A stretch of 64,000 nt of DNA from Mycolicibacterium iranicum (lineage in GTDB: Bacteria; Actinomycetota; Actinomycetes; Mycobacteriales; Mycobacteriaceae): contig NZ_LWCS01000021.1 of assembly GCF_001650495.1 (NCBI RefSeq), forward strand, positions 1 to 64,000, in the 5' to 3' direction. Positions 18,629 to 30,456 of this stretch are shown piece after piece; the stretch's first letter is position 1, and each line of letters starts with the position of its first letter. A program made the translations under genes and the position numbers. The notes beneath the pieces are model-generated. The model saw only the letters and a list, made by a program, of their open reading frames with translations, had not been told where the DNA came from and made no database searches.

Positions 18629-20086
18629 CTACGGGAAGCGCTTGAAGCAGCGGTCCGCGTCGCTGAGAACGCCGAGTCGGAACGCGTCGATGCGTGAGAA
18701 GCCGGCCGGCACCGAGTCGCCGTTGACGTCGCTGGCGGCAAGGCCGTTGACGAGGATGCCCGACACCGCCTCGTCGACGTCGCCGGCCGTCAGCGCGATG
18801 GTGTCTCCATCAGGCGTCTCGACCTCTTTGGTCAGCTTGACCGTGGCCACACCCGTCAGGCAGGCCGTGCGAAGTGCAGCCTCGGCGTTGTCGAGCGCCA
18901 CCCCGCCATGTTCCTGCTGGATCGCCACCATGTAGCGGGACACCAGCACCGAGTACGCCGTGTTGTCGCCGGTCGCCAGGCTGGTCCCGTCGTCGGGATC
19001 CGGCAGCGCGCCCAGCTCTTGGAGCCCGGGCAGGTCCACGATGATCGTGTTGGTCGCCGGGCAGAACGAGGCGGGTGGGCTCGGCCTGGCATCGGCGCAG
19101 TTCTCGGCCTCCTCCGTGTCGAAGCTCAGCGCCGGGGGGTTCTTGGGCGAGAACAGGATTCCCATCGCGTCGACGATGGACCGGACGGAATCCTCGGTGA
19201 CCGGCAACTCGCCCGTCTGATCCTCCGGCAGCAGCACGGGCAGGTCGCCGCGTCGCTGGCCGATCTCGCGAAGGTCGATGGCGGCGCACGCCGTGGGGCC
19301 GTCGGCGAAGCCGAACTGGAACGCTGAGAGGCGTTCGAACGCCGAACCGTGCTCGTCGTAACCGACGTCGGGATCGCCTTCGGTGAGAAGCGGATCGCGG
19401 AACGAGATGACACCCGCGAGGACGGTGTTGAGGCCGTCGCCGGTGTTCAGCGTGAAGCGTTGCGACGAATCCTCGGCGACCCAGCGCATGTAGGCACCTG
19501 AAAAACAGTCGGCCTGCTGCTCGGCGACCAGCGTCGGGGTGTCGTCTTTGGACAGCGCGGCAAGGCGTGCCACGGCGTGCCCGTACTCGTGCGCCAGGAC
19601 CATGACCACGCCCATGTCTCCGAACGCGCGCTGCAGCCCGGGGAGCAGTTCGCCGCGGTCCCATCCGATCGTCCTGTCGGCGTAGCAATAGCCGGCGTTG
19701 ACCAGTCCGTAGGTGTCGTCGCCGCAGAACTCGCCGTCGAAGCCGTTGGCGTCCCAGGAGATGATTTCCGCTACGGGCTTGAAGGGTTCGTCGAAGGCGT
19801 CCTCGTAGGCGATGGCCCAGTAGTCCTCGATGTCGCTGACCGCGCTCCCAGCCAGCTCGTCGATCTCGCCGCCGTCGGTGCCTTCAACGTCGCGCGCCGG
19901 TGGTTCCGCATTGGGGCGCAGGCCGGTGGGGCCGTCGGTCGCAGGCATGCCGGCCACGCTGAACGGATCATCGAACACCGATACGGCGTTGCCCTGCAAC
20001 GTGGTTGAGCATGCGGTGCCCACCAGCGCGCTGCACACGGCGATGGCGACGGCCACCTGGCGCCTCGGACTTCTCGACGGGCTCAT
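18629..20086 (-). CDS. Lipoprotein neutral zinc metallopeptidase
   Basis: 485 residues from the ATG at 20086, with AAAGGCGG about 7 bases before it. The signal peptide ends at LVGTAC (Cys26), a somewhat atypical lipobox, so lipid anchoring is likely but not certain. HEYGHAVA is an HExxH zinc site, and downstream EQQADCFSGAYMRW supplies the third ligand Glu and the [Q/E]ADCFxG signature of YpfJ-type putative metallopeptidases. Substrate unknown. It is not in this place in M. tuberculosis, where glgP is followed by dinG. Confidence 0.8.
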   Translation of the reverse strand: MSPSRSPRRQVAVAIAVCSALVGTACSTTLQGNAVSVFDDPFSVAGMPATDGPTGLRPNAEPPARDVEGTDGGEIDELAGSAVSDIEDYWAIAYEDAFDEPFKPVAEIISWDANGFDGEFCGDDTYGLVNAGYCYADRTIGWDRGELLPGLQRAFGDMGVVMVLAHEYGHAVARLAALSKDDTPTLVAEQQADCFSGAYMRWVAEDSSQRFTLNTGDGLNTVLAGVISFRDPLLTEGDPDVGYDEHGSAFERLSAFQFGFADGPTACAAIDLREIGQRRGDLPVLLPEDQTGELPVTEDSVRSIVDAMGILFSPKNPPALSFDTEEAENCADARPSPPASFCPATNTIIVDLPGLQELGALPDPDDGTSLATGDNTAYSVLVSRYMVAIQQEHGGVALDNAEAALRTACLTGVATVKLTKEVETPDGDTIALTAGDVDEAVSGILVNGLAASDVNGDSVPAGFSRIDAFRLGVLSDADRCFKRFP

Positions 20087-20206
20087 GGACGCCGCCTTTC
20101 GGTAGTGGCGCACGGGCGGATGGACCATCCGCGAGAGTTGCGCCGAACTTTCCGACAGGATAGTGAATCCTCGTCGCTTGCTGCAGTTATCGGGAGACTC
20201 GGGGGA

Positions 20207-22186
20207 TCAGTCCGTCCCGCGCAAGCGTGTCAGCGCAGCACGCACCGCTGCGCTGTCGGTGGTTGCCCAGAACGGCGGCAGGGACGCCCGCAGAAATCCG
20301 CTGTAGCGTGCCGTGGCCATGCGCGAATCGAGCACCGCGACGACGCCGCGGTCGTCGACTCGTCGCAGCAGCCGACCCGCGCCCTGAGCGAGCAGCAGTG
20401 CGGCGTGACTGGCGGCCACCGCCATGAAGCCGTTGCCACCCCTGGACGCGACCGCCCGTTGCCTCGCCGTCAGCAGAGGATCATCCGGACGCGGGAACGG
20501 GATCCGGTCGATGAGCACCAGCGACAACGATGCGCCGGGTACGTCGACTCCCTGCCACAGCGACAACGTGCCGAACAGCGACGTCTGTTCGTCGTCGGCG
20601 AATCGCGCCACCAGCGCCGAGGTGGTGTCGTCACCCTGGCAGAGCACCGGCATCGCGAGTCGTTCGCGCAGCACCTCCGCCGCTGCCTTGGCAGCGCGCA
20701 TGGAGGAGAACAGCCCCAGAGTGCGGCCGCCTGCCGCCTCGATCAACCCGGTGATCTCGTCGAGCTGTTCGGCCGAGCCGGTGCCGTCGCGTCCTGGTGG
20801 CGGCAGATGTGCGGCCACGTAAAGGATCCCAGACTTCGCGTGGTCGAACGGCGAGCCCACGTCGAGTCCGCGCCATCCCGACTCGGGGGCGTCGCCGACT
20901 GCAAGGCCCCACGCCGAGGCCATCGCGTCGAAGCTGCCGCCGATCGTCAGCGTCGCCGACGTCAGCACCGCGGTGTGGTGTCCAAAGAGTCTGCTTCGCA
21001 GCAAGCCTGCGACCGACAGTGGTGCGACGCGCAGGATCGTGCGGCTGCCGGACCGGTTGTCTTCGAACTGGTCGATCCAGACGACGTCGGTGCGGTCGGG
21101 GATGGCGGGGACGAACGAGTCGAGGATGCGGGCGGCGGTGTCGCCGAGGTCCGACAGCGCCGTGGCGGCTTCGGTGCGCGCAGAGGCCGTCTTCGGGTCG
21201 TTGCGGGACGTGTCGACCGCTGTGCGTGCGGCGTGCGCGGTGTCGCGCAGCACCGTGAGATAACTGGCCATCTCCTCGTCCAGGACATCGATGCGTCCCG
21301 GACGGGCGTCGAAGATCGCCGACGAAAACGTGGCTATCGCGGCCTCGAGTCGCTGCGCGAGCTCGGCCGGTATGACGCGGGCGGCGCGACGATGCGCGGC
21401 GCCCATCGAGGTGGCCGAGAGTTCTGCGGTGGCGACGCTGGTGACCCGGTCGGCCAGCTCGTGAGCTTCGTCGACGACCAGCAGTTCATGCTCGGGAAGG
21501 ACGTTGAGGTCCCCGATGGCGTCGATGGCCAGCAGTGCGTGGTTGGTCACGACCACATCGGCTTGCCCGGCGCGGTCCCGGGCTCGCTCCGAGAAGCAGT
21601 CCGTGCCGAAGGGGCAGCGGGACACCCCAATGCATTCTCGGGAGGACACGCTGACCTGTGCCCAGGACCGGTCGGGCACGCCCGGCTTCAGCTCGTCACG
21701 GTCGCCCGTGTCGGTCGACTCCGACCACTCGGTCAGGCGCTGGACGTCGCGTCCCAGCGCACTGGCGGCCATGGGCGAGAACAGCTCCTCCTGCGGAACG
21801 TCGCCGGGTTCACTGCCTGCCGATCCGTTGTGAATCTTGTTGAGGCACAGGTAGTTTCCACGGCCCTTGAGTAACGCGAAGGTGGGCCGACGGGGCAGTG
21901 ATCCCGCCAGGGAGTCGACCAACCGGGGCAGATCGCGGTCGACGAGCTGGCGCTGCAATGCGATGGTCGCCGTCGATACGACGACGGGCCGGTCGTCCTG
22001 GAGCGAATGTGCGATCGCAGGCACCAGGTAGGCGAGCGATTTGCCCGTGCCCGTTCCTGCCTGCACCGCAAGGTGCTCGCCGGTGGCGAAGGCGTGCGCC
22101 ACCGCCTGCGCCATGGCGACCTGACCTTCGCGTTCGGCGCCACCCAGCGCGGCGACCGCGGTGGCCAGCAGGTCGGTGACCTCCAC
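20207..22186 (-). CDS. dinG: ATP-dependent helicase DinG (XPD-like)
   Basis: 659 residues from a GTG start. A superfamily 2 iron-sulfur helicase: Walker A in VQAGTGTGKSLAYLVP, four clustered cysteines (YLCLN, then CIGVSRCPFGTDCF) for a 4Fe-4S cluster, the Walker B box VVDEAHEL, and C-terminal motif QGAGRLLRRVDDRGVVAVLD. Unwinds 5'-3' DNA, R-loops or D-loops in the family. Orthologue of Rv1329c. It starts 6 bases after the pncB stop, so they share a transcript. Confidence 0.93.
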   Translation of the reverse strand: MEVTDLLATAVAALGGAEREGQVAMAQAVAHAFATGEHLAVQAGTGTGKSLAYLVPAIAHSLQDDRPVVVSTATIALQRQLVDRDLPRLVDSLAGSLPRRPTFALLKGRGNYLCLNKIHNGSAGSEPGDVPQEELFSPMAASALGRDVQRLTEWSESTDTGDRDELKPGVPDRSWAQVSVSSRECIGVSRCPFGTDCFSERARDRAGQADVVVTNHALLAIDAIGDLNVLPEHELLVVDEAHELADRVTSVATAELSATSMGAAHRRAARVIPAELAQRLEAAIATFSSAIFDARPGRIDVLDEEMASYLTVLRDTAHAARTAVDTSRNDPKTASARTEAATALSDLGDTAARILDSFVPAIPDRTDVVWIDQFEDNRSGSRTILRVAPLSVAGLLRSRLFGHHTAVLTSATLTIGGSFDAMASAWGLAVGDAPESGWRGLDVGSPFDHAKSGILYVAAHLPPPGRDGTGSAEQLDEITGLIEAAGGRTLGLFSSMRAAKAAAEVLRERLAMPVLCQGDDTTSALVARFADDEQTSLFGTLSLWQGVDVPGASLSLVLIDRIPFPRPDDPLLTARQRAVASRGGNGFMAVAASHAALLLAQGAGRLLRRVDDRGVVAVLDSRMATARYSGFLRASLPPFWATTDSAAVRAALTRLRGTD

Positions 22187-22192
22187 GGACGC

Positions 22193-23548
22193 CTAACCTC
22201 GGCCGTGCGCAGGTGCGATCATCCGCGTCGGTATCGCCGGGTCGCCCTTCGAAAGGGCGAGACCGTCCCACGGCAGGCTCAGCAATCCGTCCCTCACGGT
22301 GCTGCGCGCGGCGTCGAGACCCAGCTCTGCGACGGCTTCGCCGCTGCGGACCAACGGAACGGTGAGCGGTCGCCAGTCGAGGTCGGCCGGGATGTCAGGC
22401 GAGTGGCCGACGGGGTGAACCACCTCTTCGACGATGGTGCCGGAGGGCTTGGCCAGTCTCAGCGCCTGCTTGCGGCCGCCGTGCGACTCCTTGTGGCTGC
22501 TGCGTTTCTCGACCGGGATCCCGTCGACCTCCACGAGCTTGTAGACCATGCTCGCCGTCGGGGCGCCGGATCCGGTGACCACCGACGTGCCGACCCCGTA
22601 GAGGTCGACCGGCTCGGCGCGCAGCGCGGCGATGGCGAACTCGTCGAGGTCGCCGGACACCACAATGCGGGTCCCTGTCGCGCCCAAGCCGTCGAGTTGC
22701 TCACGGACCTGGCGGGCGAGCACGCCGAGATCGCCGGAGTCGATCCGCACCGCGCCCAGCTGTGGACCGGCGACCTCCACGGCGTTGGCCACGCCGGCGG
22801 TGATGTCGTAGGTGTCGACGAGCAGCGTGGTGCCGACCCCGAGCCGATCCACCTGGGCGCGGAACGCCGCCTTCTCCCAGTCCGACGGTGTGCCGTCGGA
22901 GGTGTGCAGCAGCGTGAAGGCGTGGGCACTGGTGCCCAGTGCGGGGACCCCGTGACGGCGCTGAGCCTCGAGGTTCGATGAACCGGTGAAGCCTGCGAGA
23001 TAGGCCGCACGCGCGGCGGCGACGGCGGCTTGCTCGTGGGTTCGCCGCGACCCCATCTCGATCAGCGGACGCCCCGCCGAAGCGCTGACCATGCGCGCCG
23101 CAGCCGAGGCAACTGCGGTGTCGTAGTTGAAGATCGACAGCGCCAGCGTTTCGAGGATCACGCACTCGCCGAACGTTCCGTGCACCGACAACACCGGAGA
23201 CCCGGGGAAATAGAGCTCGCCCTCGCCGTAGCCGTCCACGTCGCCGGTAAAGCGGTAGGCGGCCAGGTAGTCGAGGGTCTCGGAGTCCAGAAAGTCCTCG
23301 AGCGACTGCAGTTCGGTGGTGTCGAACCTGAACGCTTGCAACGCTTCCACGAACCTACCGGTGCCTGCGGTGACGCCGTAGCGTCTGCCTTCGGGCAGGC
23401 GGCGGGCAAACACTTCGAAGGAGCTTCGGCGGTGCGCGGCGCCGTTGCGCAGCGCCGCGGACAGCATCGTCAGTTCGTACTTGTCGGTCAGCAGTGCTGT
23501 AGAGGGCGAAGCTGACGGCTTCGGCGTCTCGCGGGGCGAGGGGTTCAC
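22193..23548 (-). CDS. pncB: Nicotinate phosphoribosyltransferase
   Basis: Salvages nicotinate to nicotinate mononucleotide for NAD synthesis. 451 residues from the GTG at 23548 (MNPSPRETP), about the length of Rv1330c. Family marks seen are LLTDKYELTML at the N terminus, the autophosphorylated-His region around GSRRTHEQAA, the S/T-x-x-Y box VDTYDITAGVAN, and RIDSGDL and VSGDLDE in the phosphoribosyl site. Divergent from clpS with 52 bases between the starts. Confidence 0.93.
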   Translation of the reverse strand: MNPSPRETPKPSASPSTALLTDKYELTMLSAALRNGAAHRRSSFEVFARRLPEGRRYGVTAGTGRFVEALQAFRFDTTELQSLEDFLDSETLDYLAAYRFTGDVDGYGEGELYFPGSPVLSVHGTFGECVILETLALSIFNYDTAVASAAARMVSASAGRPLIEMGSRRTHEQAAVAAARAAYLAGFTGSSNLEAQRRHGVPALGTSAHAFTLLHTSDGTPSDWEKAAFRAQVDRLGVGTTLLVDTYDITAGVANAVEVAGPQLGAVRIDSGDLGVLARQVREQLDGLGATGTRIVVSGDLDEFAIAALRAEPVDLYGVGTSVVTGSGAPTASMVYKLVEVDGIPVEKRSSHKESHGGRKQALRLAKPSGTIVEEVVHPVGHSPDIPADLDWRPLTVPLVRSGEAVAELGLDAARSTVRDGLLSLPWDGLALSKGDPAIPTRMIAPAHGRG

Positions 23549-23600
23549 AGCCCAACCGTATCGGTTCGGAGTGCGGGTGTGGCCCCGGTAGTCTGGCCTC

Positions 23601-23903
23601 ATGGTGACGCCGGCGAAGGCACGACCGGGAACTCGCGAAGAGACTGCTGTCCGCGAGGACGCCACCGCCGACAGCCCCTGGGTAACCATCGTCTGGGACG
23701 ACCCGGTTAACCTGATGACCTACGTGACTTACGTGTTTCAGAAGCTGTTCGGCTACAGCGAACCGCATGCGACGAAGTTGATGATGCAGGTGCACAACGA
23801 GGGCAAGGCCGTGGTCTCCGCCGGCAGTCGGGAGTCGATGGAAGTCGATGTGGCCAGGCTCCATGCCGCGGGGTTGTGGGCGACACTTCAACAGGACCGC
23901 TGA
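23601..23903 (+). CDS. clpS: ATP-dependent Clp protease adaptor ClpS
   Basis: Delivers N-degron substrates to ClpC/ClpA-type unfoldases. 100 residues. The disordered head (1-25) precedes the conserved core [27 protein letters not shown], whose D-D-P-V-N-L-M is the N-degron pocket, and [17 protein letters not shown] follows. Orthologue of Rv1331. The following DUF2017 gene starts 7 bases later. Confidence 0.95.
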   Translation: MVTPAKARPGTREETAVREDATADSPWVTIVWDDPVNLMTYVTYVFQKLFGYSEPHATKLMMQVHNEGKAVVSAGSRESMEVDVARLHAAGLWATLQQDR

Positions 23904-23910
23904 AGACACT

Positions 23911-24495
23911 GTGCGTAAATGGAAGCGGGTCGAGAGCCCCGGCGGCCCTCGGTTCCGATCGGCTCTGGCCGCTCACGAAGCCGAACTGCTGAGCAGCCTG
24001 GTCACATCGTTGCTGGGGATGCTCGATGATCGGGAGTCGTCGGCGCCGGTCGACGAACTCGCCGAGATCACCGGCATGCGAACGGGCAATTCCACTCCGC
24101 CGCAAGACGATACGATGAAGCGACTGCTGCCCGACTTCTACCGTCCGGCCACCGAGCACCCGGCCGGGTCGGGTACCGCAGAAAGCCTCAACAGCGCCTT
24201 GCGCAGCCTCCACGAGCCCGCCATCCTTGACGCCAAACGCGAAGCGGCGCAACGCTTGTTGGATACCGTGCCCCCGGGCGGCGGAAAGTTCGAACTGTCC
24301 GAGGAGGACGCGCACGCCTGGGCCTCGGCCGTCAACGACGTCCGGCTGGCGCTTGGCACGATGCTCGACATCGGCTCTGAGGGTCCCGATCGGCTGCCCG
24401 GTGATCACCCGATGGCCGGTCATCTGGACGTTTACCAATGGCTCACGGTGCTTCAGGAGTATCTGGTGATCTGCCTGATGGGGCGGCAGCGATGA
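23911..24495 (+). CDS. DUF2017 family protein
   Basis: 194 residues from a GTG start (MRKWKRVESPGGPRFRS). Acidic, mostly helical; TSLLGMLDDRES, LLPDFYRP and VNDVRLALGTMLDI are the conserved blocks of the Rv1332/DUF2017 family that always follows clpS in Actinobacteria. A link to ClpS-mediated proteolysis is plausible from synteny only. Its TGA stop overlaps the first ATG of the mini-ORF array at 24492 (ATGA). Confidence 0.85.
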   Translation: MRKWKRVESPGGPRFRSALAAHEAELLSSLVTSLLGMLDDRESSAPVDELAEITGMRTGNSTPPQDDTMKRLLPDFYRPATEHPAGSGTAESLNSALRSLHEPAILDAKREAAQRLLDTVPPGGGKFELSEEDAHAWASAVNDVRLALGTMLDIGSEGPDRLPGDHPMAGHLDVYQWLTVLQEYLVICLMGRQR

Positions 24496-24555
24496 GCGCT
24501 TGCGCGAAGAGCCGAGGGCAGCGATGAGCGCTTGCGCGAAGAGCCGAAGTCTCCG
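24492..24555 (+). repeat. Two-unit array of coupled mini-ORFs (32-bp units)
   Basis: Two 32-bp units start at 24492 and 24524, each opening ATGAGCGCTTGCGCGAAGAG. Each unit reads as an 11-codon ORF ending in TGA: MSACAKSRGQR and MSACAKSRSLR. The stop of the upstream DUF2017 gene, both mini-ORFs and the start of the next gene are all joined by ATGA overlaps (24492, 24524, 24556). The 32-bp period equals 12 codons minus the 4-base overlap. Related to the array at 54897-55001. No Shine-Dalgarno site is seen for the downstream gene, so ribosomes may pass along by reinitiation. Confidence 0.85.
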
Positions 24556-25578
24556 ATGAGCGGATCGATCACTGACGTCGGCGGTATTCGCGTCGGCCAC
24601 CATCACGCGATCGATGCCGACGCCGAACTCGGCTCGGGGTGGGCGACCGGAACGACTGTCGTGCTGACCCCACCGGGAACCGTCGGCGCTGTCGACGGTC
24701 GCGGCGGCGCCCCCGGTACGCGGGAGACCGACCTGCTGGATCCGAGCAATTCCGTTCGGCACGTCGACGCCGTCGTGCTCACCGGCGGTAGCGCTTTCGG
24801 GCTGGCGGCAGCTGACGGCGTGATGACATGGCTGGAAGAGCAGGACCGCGGCGTGGCCCTGGACGGTGGCGTGGTGCCGATCGTCCCGTCCGCAGTGATC
24901 TTCGACCTTCCGGTCGGGGGCTGGAAGTGCCGCCCGGACGCGGAGTTCGGGTATCGAGCGGCGGCCACGGCGCGCACGGAGGTCGGCATCGGCACCATCG
25001 GTGCAGGTGTCGGCGCCCGCGCCGGTGTACTCAAAGGCGGTGTCGGCACCGCCTCGGTCACGCTCGACTCGGGCGTCACCGTCGGCGCGTTGGTCGTGGT
25101 GAACTCGGCCGGCGATGTCGTCGATCCCAGCACGGGGCTGCCCTGGCTGGCCTCGCACATCGAAGAGTTCGGGCTGGTGGCGCCGCCCGCCGACCAGCGC
25201 ACCGCCTACGCCGACCGCCAGCGTGAACTGAGCCCGCTGAACACGACGATCGCCGTGGTGGCCACTGACGCCGCGCTGAGCAAGGCGGCGTGCCGCCGGG
25301 TCGCTGTCGCGGCGCAGGACGGGCTCGCCCGCACGATCAATCCCTGTCACACGCCGCTCGACGGCGACACCGTCTTCGCGCTGGCCACCGGCGCCGTGGA
25401 GGTGAATCCCGACCCGACGACTCCCGCGTCGATGACCCCGGAACTGCCCTTGGTCACCGCTGTCGGTGCCGCCGCGGCGGAGGTGTTGGCGCGCGCGGTG
25501 GTGGTCGGAGTGCTGGCCGCCGAGTCGGTCGCAGGAATACCCACATACCGTGGGCTGTTGCCCGGAGCGTTCGAATGA
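24556..25578 (+). CDS. P1-family (S58) self-processing hydrolase, NylC/DmpA-like
   Basis: 340 residues. N-terminal nucleophile fold: LTGGSAFGLAAADGV and GAGVGARAGVLKGGVGTAS are family blocks, and the chain carries an Asn229-Thr230 pair in SPLNTTIAVVATDA, the expected autocleavage site that would free the catalytic Thr. Relatives include L-aminopeptidase DmpA and nylon-oligomer hydrolase NylC; the orthologue is Rv1333. The start ATG at 24556 overlaps the stop of the last mini-ORF. Natural substrate unknown. Confidence 0.9.
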   Translation: MSGSITDVGGIRVGHHHAIDADAELGSGWATGTTVVLTPPGTVGAVDGRGGAPGTRETDLLDPSNSVRHVDAVVLTGGSAFGLAAADGVMTWLEEQDRGVALDGGVVPIVPSAVIFDLPVGGWKCRPDAEFGYRAAATARTEVGIGTIGAGVGARAGVLKGGVGTASVTLDSGVTVGALVVVNSAGDVVDPSTGLPWLASHIEEFGLVAPPADQRTAYADRQRELSPLNTTIAVVATDAALSKAACRRVAVAAQDGLARTINPCHTPLDGDTVFALATGAVEVNPDPTTPASMTPELPLVTAVGAAAAEVLARAVVVGVLAAESVAGIPTYRGLLPGAFE

Positions 25579-25588
25579 GAGGGACACC

Positions 25589-26002
25589 TTGCTGACAATC
25601 CGTGCCGACCTGGTCGACGCGATGGTGAAGCATGCGCGCGCCGACCATCCGGACGAGGCGTGCGGCATCATCGCCGGGCCCGAGGGGTCGGACCGCCCTG
25701 AGCGGTTCGTCGCCATGGTCAACGCCGAACGATCGCCCACCTTCTACCGCTTCGATTCAGGCGAGCAGCTCAAGGTCTGGCGGTCCATGGACGAAGCCGA
25801 CGAAGCCCCGATCGTCATCTACCACTCCCACACCGCCACCGAGGCCTACCCCAGCCGCACCGACATCTCGTACGCGTCCGAGCCCGACGCCCACTACGTT
25901 CTGGTGTCGACCCGCGACCCCGACGAACACGAGCTGCGGAGCTACCGCATCGTCGACGGGGTCGTCACCGAAGAGCCTGTCACCATCGTCGAGCAGTACT
26001 AG
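25589..26002 (+). CDS. mec: CysO-cysteine peptidase Mec (JAMM)
   Basis: Zinc peptidase that releases cysteine from the CysO thiocarrier. 137 residues from a TTG start at 25589 with GAGAGGG a few bases before. JAMM/MPN+ residues are Glu in DEACGIIAG and H-S-H-x7-S-x2-D in YHSHTATEAYPSRTD. Orthologue of Rv1334. Followed by cysO (14-base gap) and cysM, giving the complete CysO-dependent cysteine pathway. Confidence 0.94.
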   Translation: MLTIRADLVDAMVKHARADHPDEACGIIAGPEGSDRPERFVAMVNAERSPTFYRFDSGEQLKVWRSMDEADEAPIVIYHSHTATEAYPSRTDISYASEPDAHYVLVSTRDPDEHELRSYRIVDGVVTEEPVTIVEQY

Positions 26003-26016
26003 AAAAGGAATCTCCC

Positions 26017-26298
26017 ATGGCTGTAACCGTGTCGATCCCCACCATCCTGCGCACCCACACAGGCGGCGAGAAGCGCGTCTCGGCCTCCGGTGAGACCCTG
26101 CAGGCCGTGATCACAGACCTCGAGTCGAACTACTCGGGAATCACCGAGCGCCTCGTCGACCCCGCCAATCCGGGCAAGCTCCACCGGTTCGTCAACATCT
26201 ACGTCAACGACGAGGACGTGCGCTTCTCCGGTGGGCTGGACACCGCGATTTCCGACGGGGACTCGGTGACGATCCTCCCCGCCGTCGCCGGTGGGTGA
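26017..26298 (+). CDS. cysO: Sulfur carrier protein CysO
   Basis: 93-residue ubiquitin-like (ThiS/MoaD fold) protein ending in the required Gly-Gly (LPAVAGG). Its C terminus is thiocarboxylated and donates sulfide to O-phosphoserine on CysM; Mec then cuts off cysteine. AAAAGGA lies about 6 bases before the ATG. Orthologue of Rv1335. Confidence 0.95.
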   Translation: MAVTVSIPTILRTHTGGEKRVSASGETLQAVITDLESNYSGITERLVDPANPGKLHRFVNIYVNDEDVRFSGGLDTAISDGDSVTILPAVAGG

Positions 26299-27952
<1,654 letters not shown>

Positions 27953-27956
<4 letters not shown>

Positions 27957-28783
27957 GTGCCGGGGCGCCGATCGGAATCTTCGATTCCGGTGTGGGAGGG
28001 CTGACGGTCGCCCGTGCGATCATCGACCAACTGCCCGACGAGGACATCATCTACGTCGGGGACACCGGGAACGGGCCGTACGGTCCGCTGACGATCCCCG
28101 AGATCCGGGCACACGCGCTGGCGATCGGGGACGACCTCGCCGACCGCGGCGTCAAGGCTCTCGTCATCGCGTGCAACTCCGCCTCGTCGGCATGCCTGCG
28201 GGACGCCCGGGAACGCTATGCGCCGATACCGGTCGTCGAAGTGATCCTTCCGGCGGTGCGTCGGGCGGTAGCCGCCACCCGCAACGGGCGTATCGGCGTG
28301 ATCGGCACCGCCGCGACGATTGCGTCGGGTGCCTATCAGGATTCGTTTGCAGCGGCGCGTGACATCGAGGTGTTCGGGGTGGCGTGTCCTCGGTTCGTCG
28401 ACTTCGTCGAGCACGGTGTCACGAGCGGACGTCAGGTGCTGGGCCTGGCCGAGGGCTATCTGGAACCCCTGCAGCGAGCCGGGGTGGACACTCTGGTGCT
28501 CGGTTGTACGCACTATCCGATGCTGTCGGGGCTCATTCAGCTGGCCATGGGCGATCACGTGACCCTGGTTTCCAGCGCCGAGGAGACGGCCAAAGACCTG
28601 CTGCGTGTGCTGACCGAGCGGGAGTTGCTGAAACCGCATCCTGTCGATTCCGGGGTCGCGGCGCGCCGGGTCTTCGAGGCGACGGGCGATCCAGATGCGT
28701 TCACCGCCCTCGCGGCCCGATTTCTCGGACCGACGCTCGACGGTGTCCGGACTGTTCAGCGTCACGTCGTCAGCCGAACATGA
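27953..28783 (+). CDS. murI: Glutamate racemase MurI
   Basis: Supplies D-glutamate for peptidoglycan. 276 residues from a GTG start overlapping the rhomboid stop (GTGA). Both catalytic cysteines are present, in [10 protein letters not shown] and [10 protein letters not shown], with the substrate loop [12 protein letters not shown] and GDTGNGPYG. Orthologue of Rv1338. Confidence 0.96.
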
Positions 28784-28841
28784 CGTTCGTCGCCGAAACC
28801 TGCGATGTTTTCGCCATGCCGTTCCCGGGCATGGCAAGCTA

Positions 28842-29615
28842 GTGAGCGTGCGAATCACCGTTCTCGGTTGTTCCGGCAGTGTCGTCGGTCCCGATTCGCC
28901 CGCGTCCGGATATTTGGTCACCGCGCCCGACACCCCACCTCTGGTTCTCGATTTCGGGGGTGGTGTCCTCGGCGCATTGCAGCGCCATGCAGATCCGAAC
29001 TCCGTTCACGTGCTGTTGTCCCATCTGCACGCCGACCATTGCCTGGATTTGCCCGGCCTGTTCGTTTGGCGCCGCTACCACCCGACGCCGGCCCCGGAGC
29101 GCGGAGTCGTCTACGGACCGGCCAACACGTGGGCGCGACTGGGTGCGGCGTCGTCTCCCGAGGGCGGCGAGATCGACGACTTCACCGATATCTTCGAGAT
29201 CCGGCACTGGGTGGACAACCAGTCCGTCGAGATCGGTTCGCTCACCGTTCTGGCTCGTCAGGTGTGCCACCCCACGGAGTCCTACGGCATGCGGATCACC
29301 GATCCGTCGGGTGCCACCCTCGTCTACAGCGGTGACACCGGGTATTGCGATCAGCTCATCGATTTGGCGCGCGACGCCGACGTCTTCCTCTGCGAGGCGT
29401 CGTGGACGCATTCGCCGTCACGTCCGCCACGGCTGCATCTCTCGGGTACCGAGGCGGGACGGGCGGCTGCCCGCGCCGGGGTCGGCGAGTTGCTGCTGAC
29501 CCATATTCCGCCGTGGACGTCGCGGGAAGACGTCATCAGTGAAGCGAAGGCGGAATTCGACGGACCGGTGCACGCCGTGGTGTGCAACGAGACCTTCGAA
29601 ATTTCCCGCTCCTAA
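28842..29615 (+). CDS. Metallo-beta-lactamase-fold cyclic-AMP phosphodiesterase (Rv1339-like)
   Basis: 257 residues from GTG at 28842; GTG at 28848 is an alternative (MRITVLG). Zinc motif LSHLHADHCLDLPG is H-x-H-x-D-H. Later metal ligands are His in VCHPTESYGMRI, Asp in VYSGDTGYCDQL and His in LLLTHIPPW. Rv1339 has been described as an atypical class II cAMP phosphodiesterase, so this enzyme could lower cAMP made by the two cyclases in this window. No clear ribosome site is seen. Confidence 0.88.
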   Translation: MSVRITVLGCSGSVVGPDSPASGYLVTAPDTPPLVLDFGGGVLGALQRHADPNSVHVLLSHLHADHCLDLPGLFVWRRYHPTPAPERGVVYGPANTWARLGAASSPEGGEIDDFTDIFEIRHWVDNQSVEIGSLTVLARQVCHPTESYGMRITDPSGATLVYSGDTGYCDQLIDLARDADVFLCEASWTHSPSRPPRLHLSGTEAGRAAARAGVGELLLTHIPPWTSREDVISEAKAEFDGPVHAVVCNETFEISRS

Positions 29616-29673
29616 ATCTGCGTCTCTCGGCCGGCTCGGCCGACGTGTCCGGGCGACCGGATAGGGTTGGTCC

Positions 29674-30452
<779 letters not shown>

Positions 30453-30456
<4 letters not shown>

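Noticed and set aside
20105-21874. 589-codon plus-strand frame opposite dinG
   Set aside because: Shadow of dinG; composition is Arg/Gly/Val-rich and no motif is found.
24491-24560. CRISPR array, because of the short direct repeats
   Set aside because: There are only two or three units with no spacers between them, and the units are coding and phase-linked to ATGA junctions; no cas genes are present.
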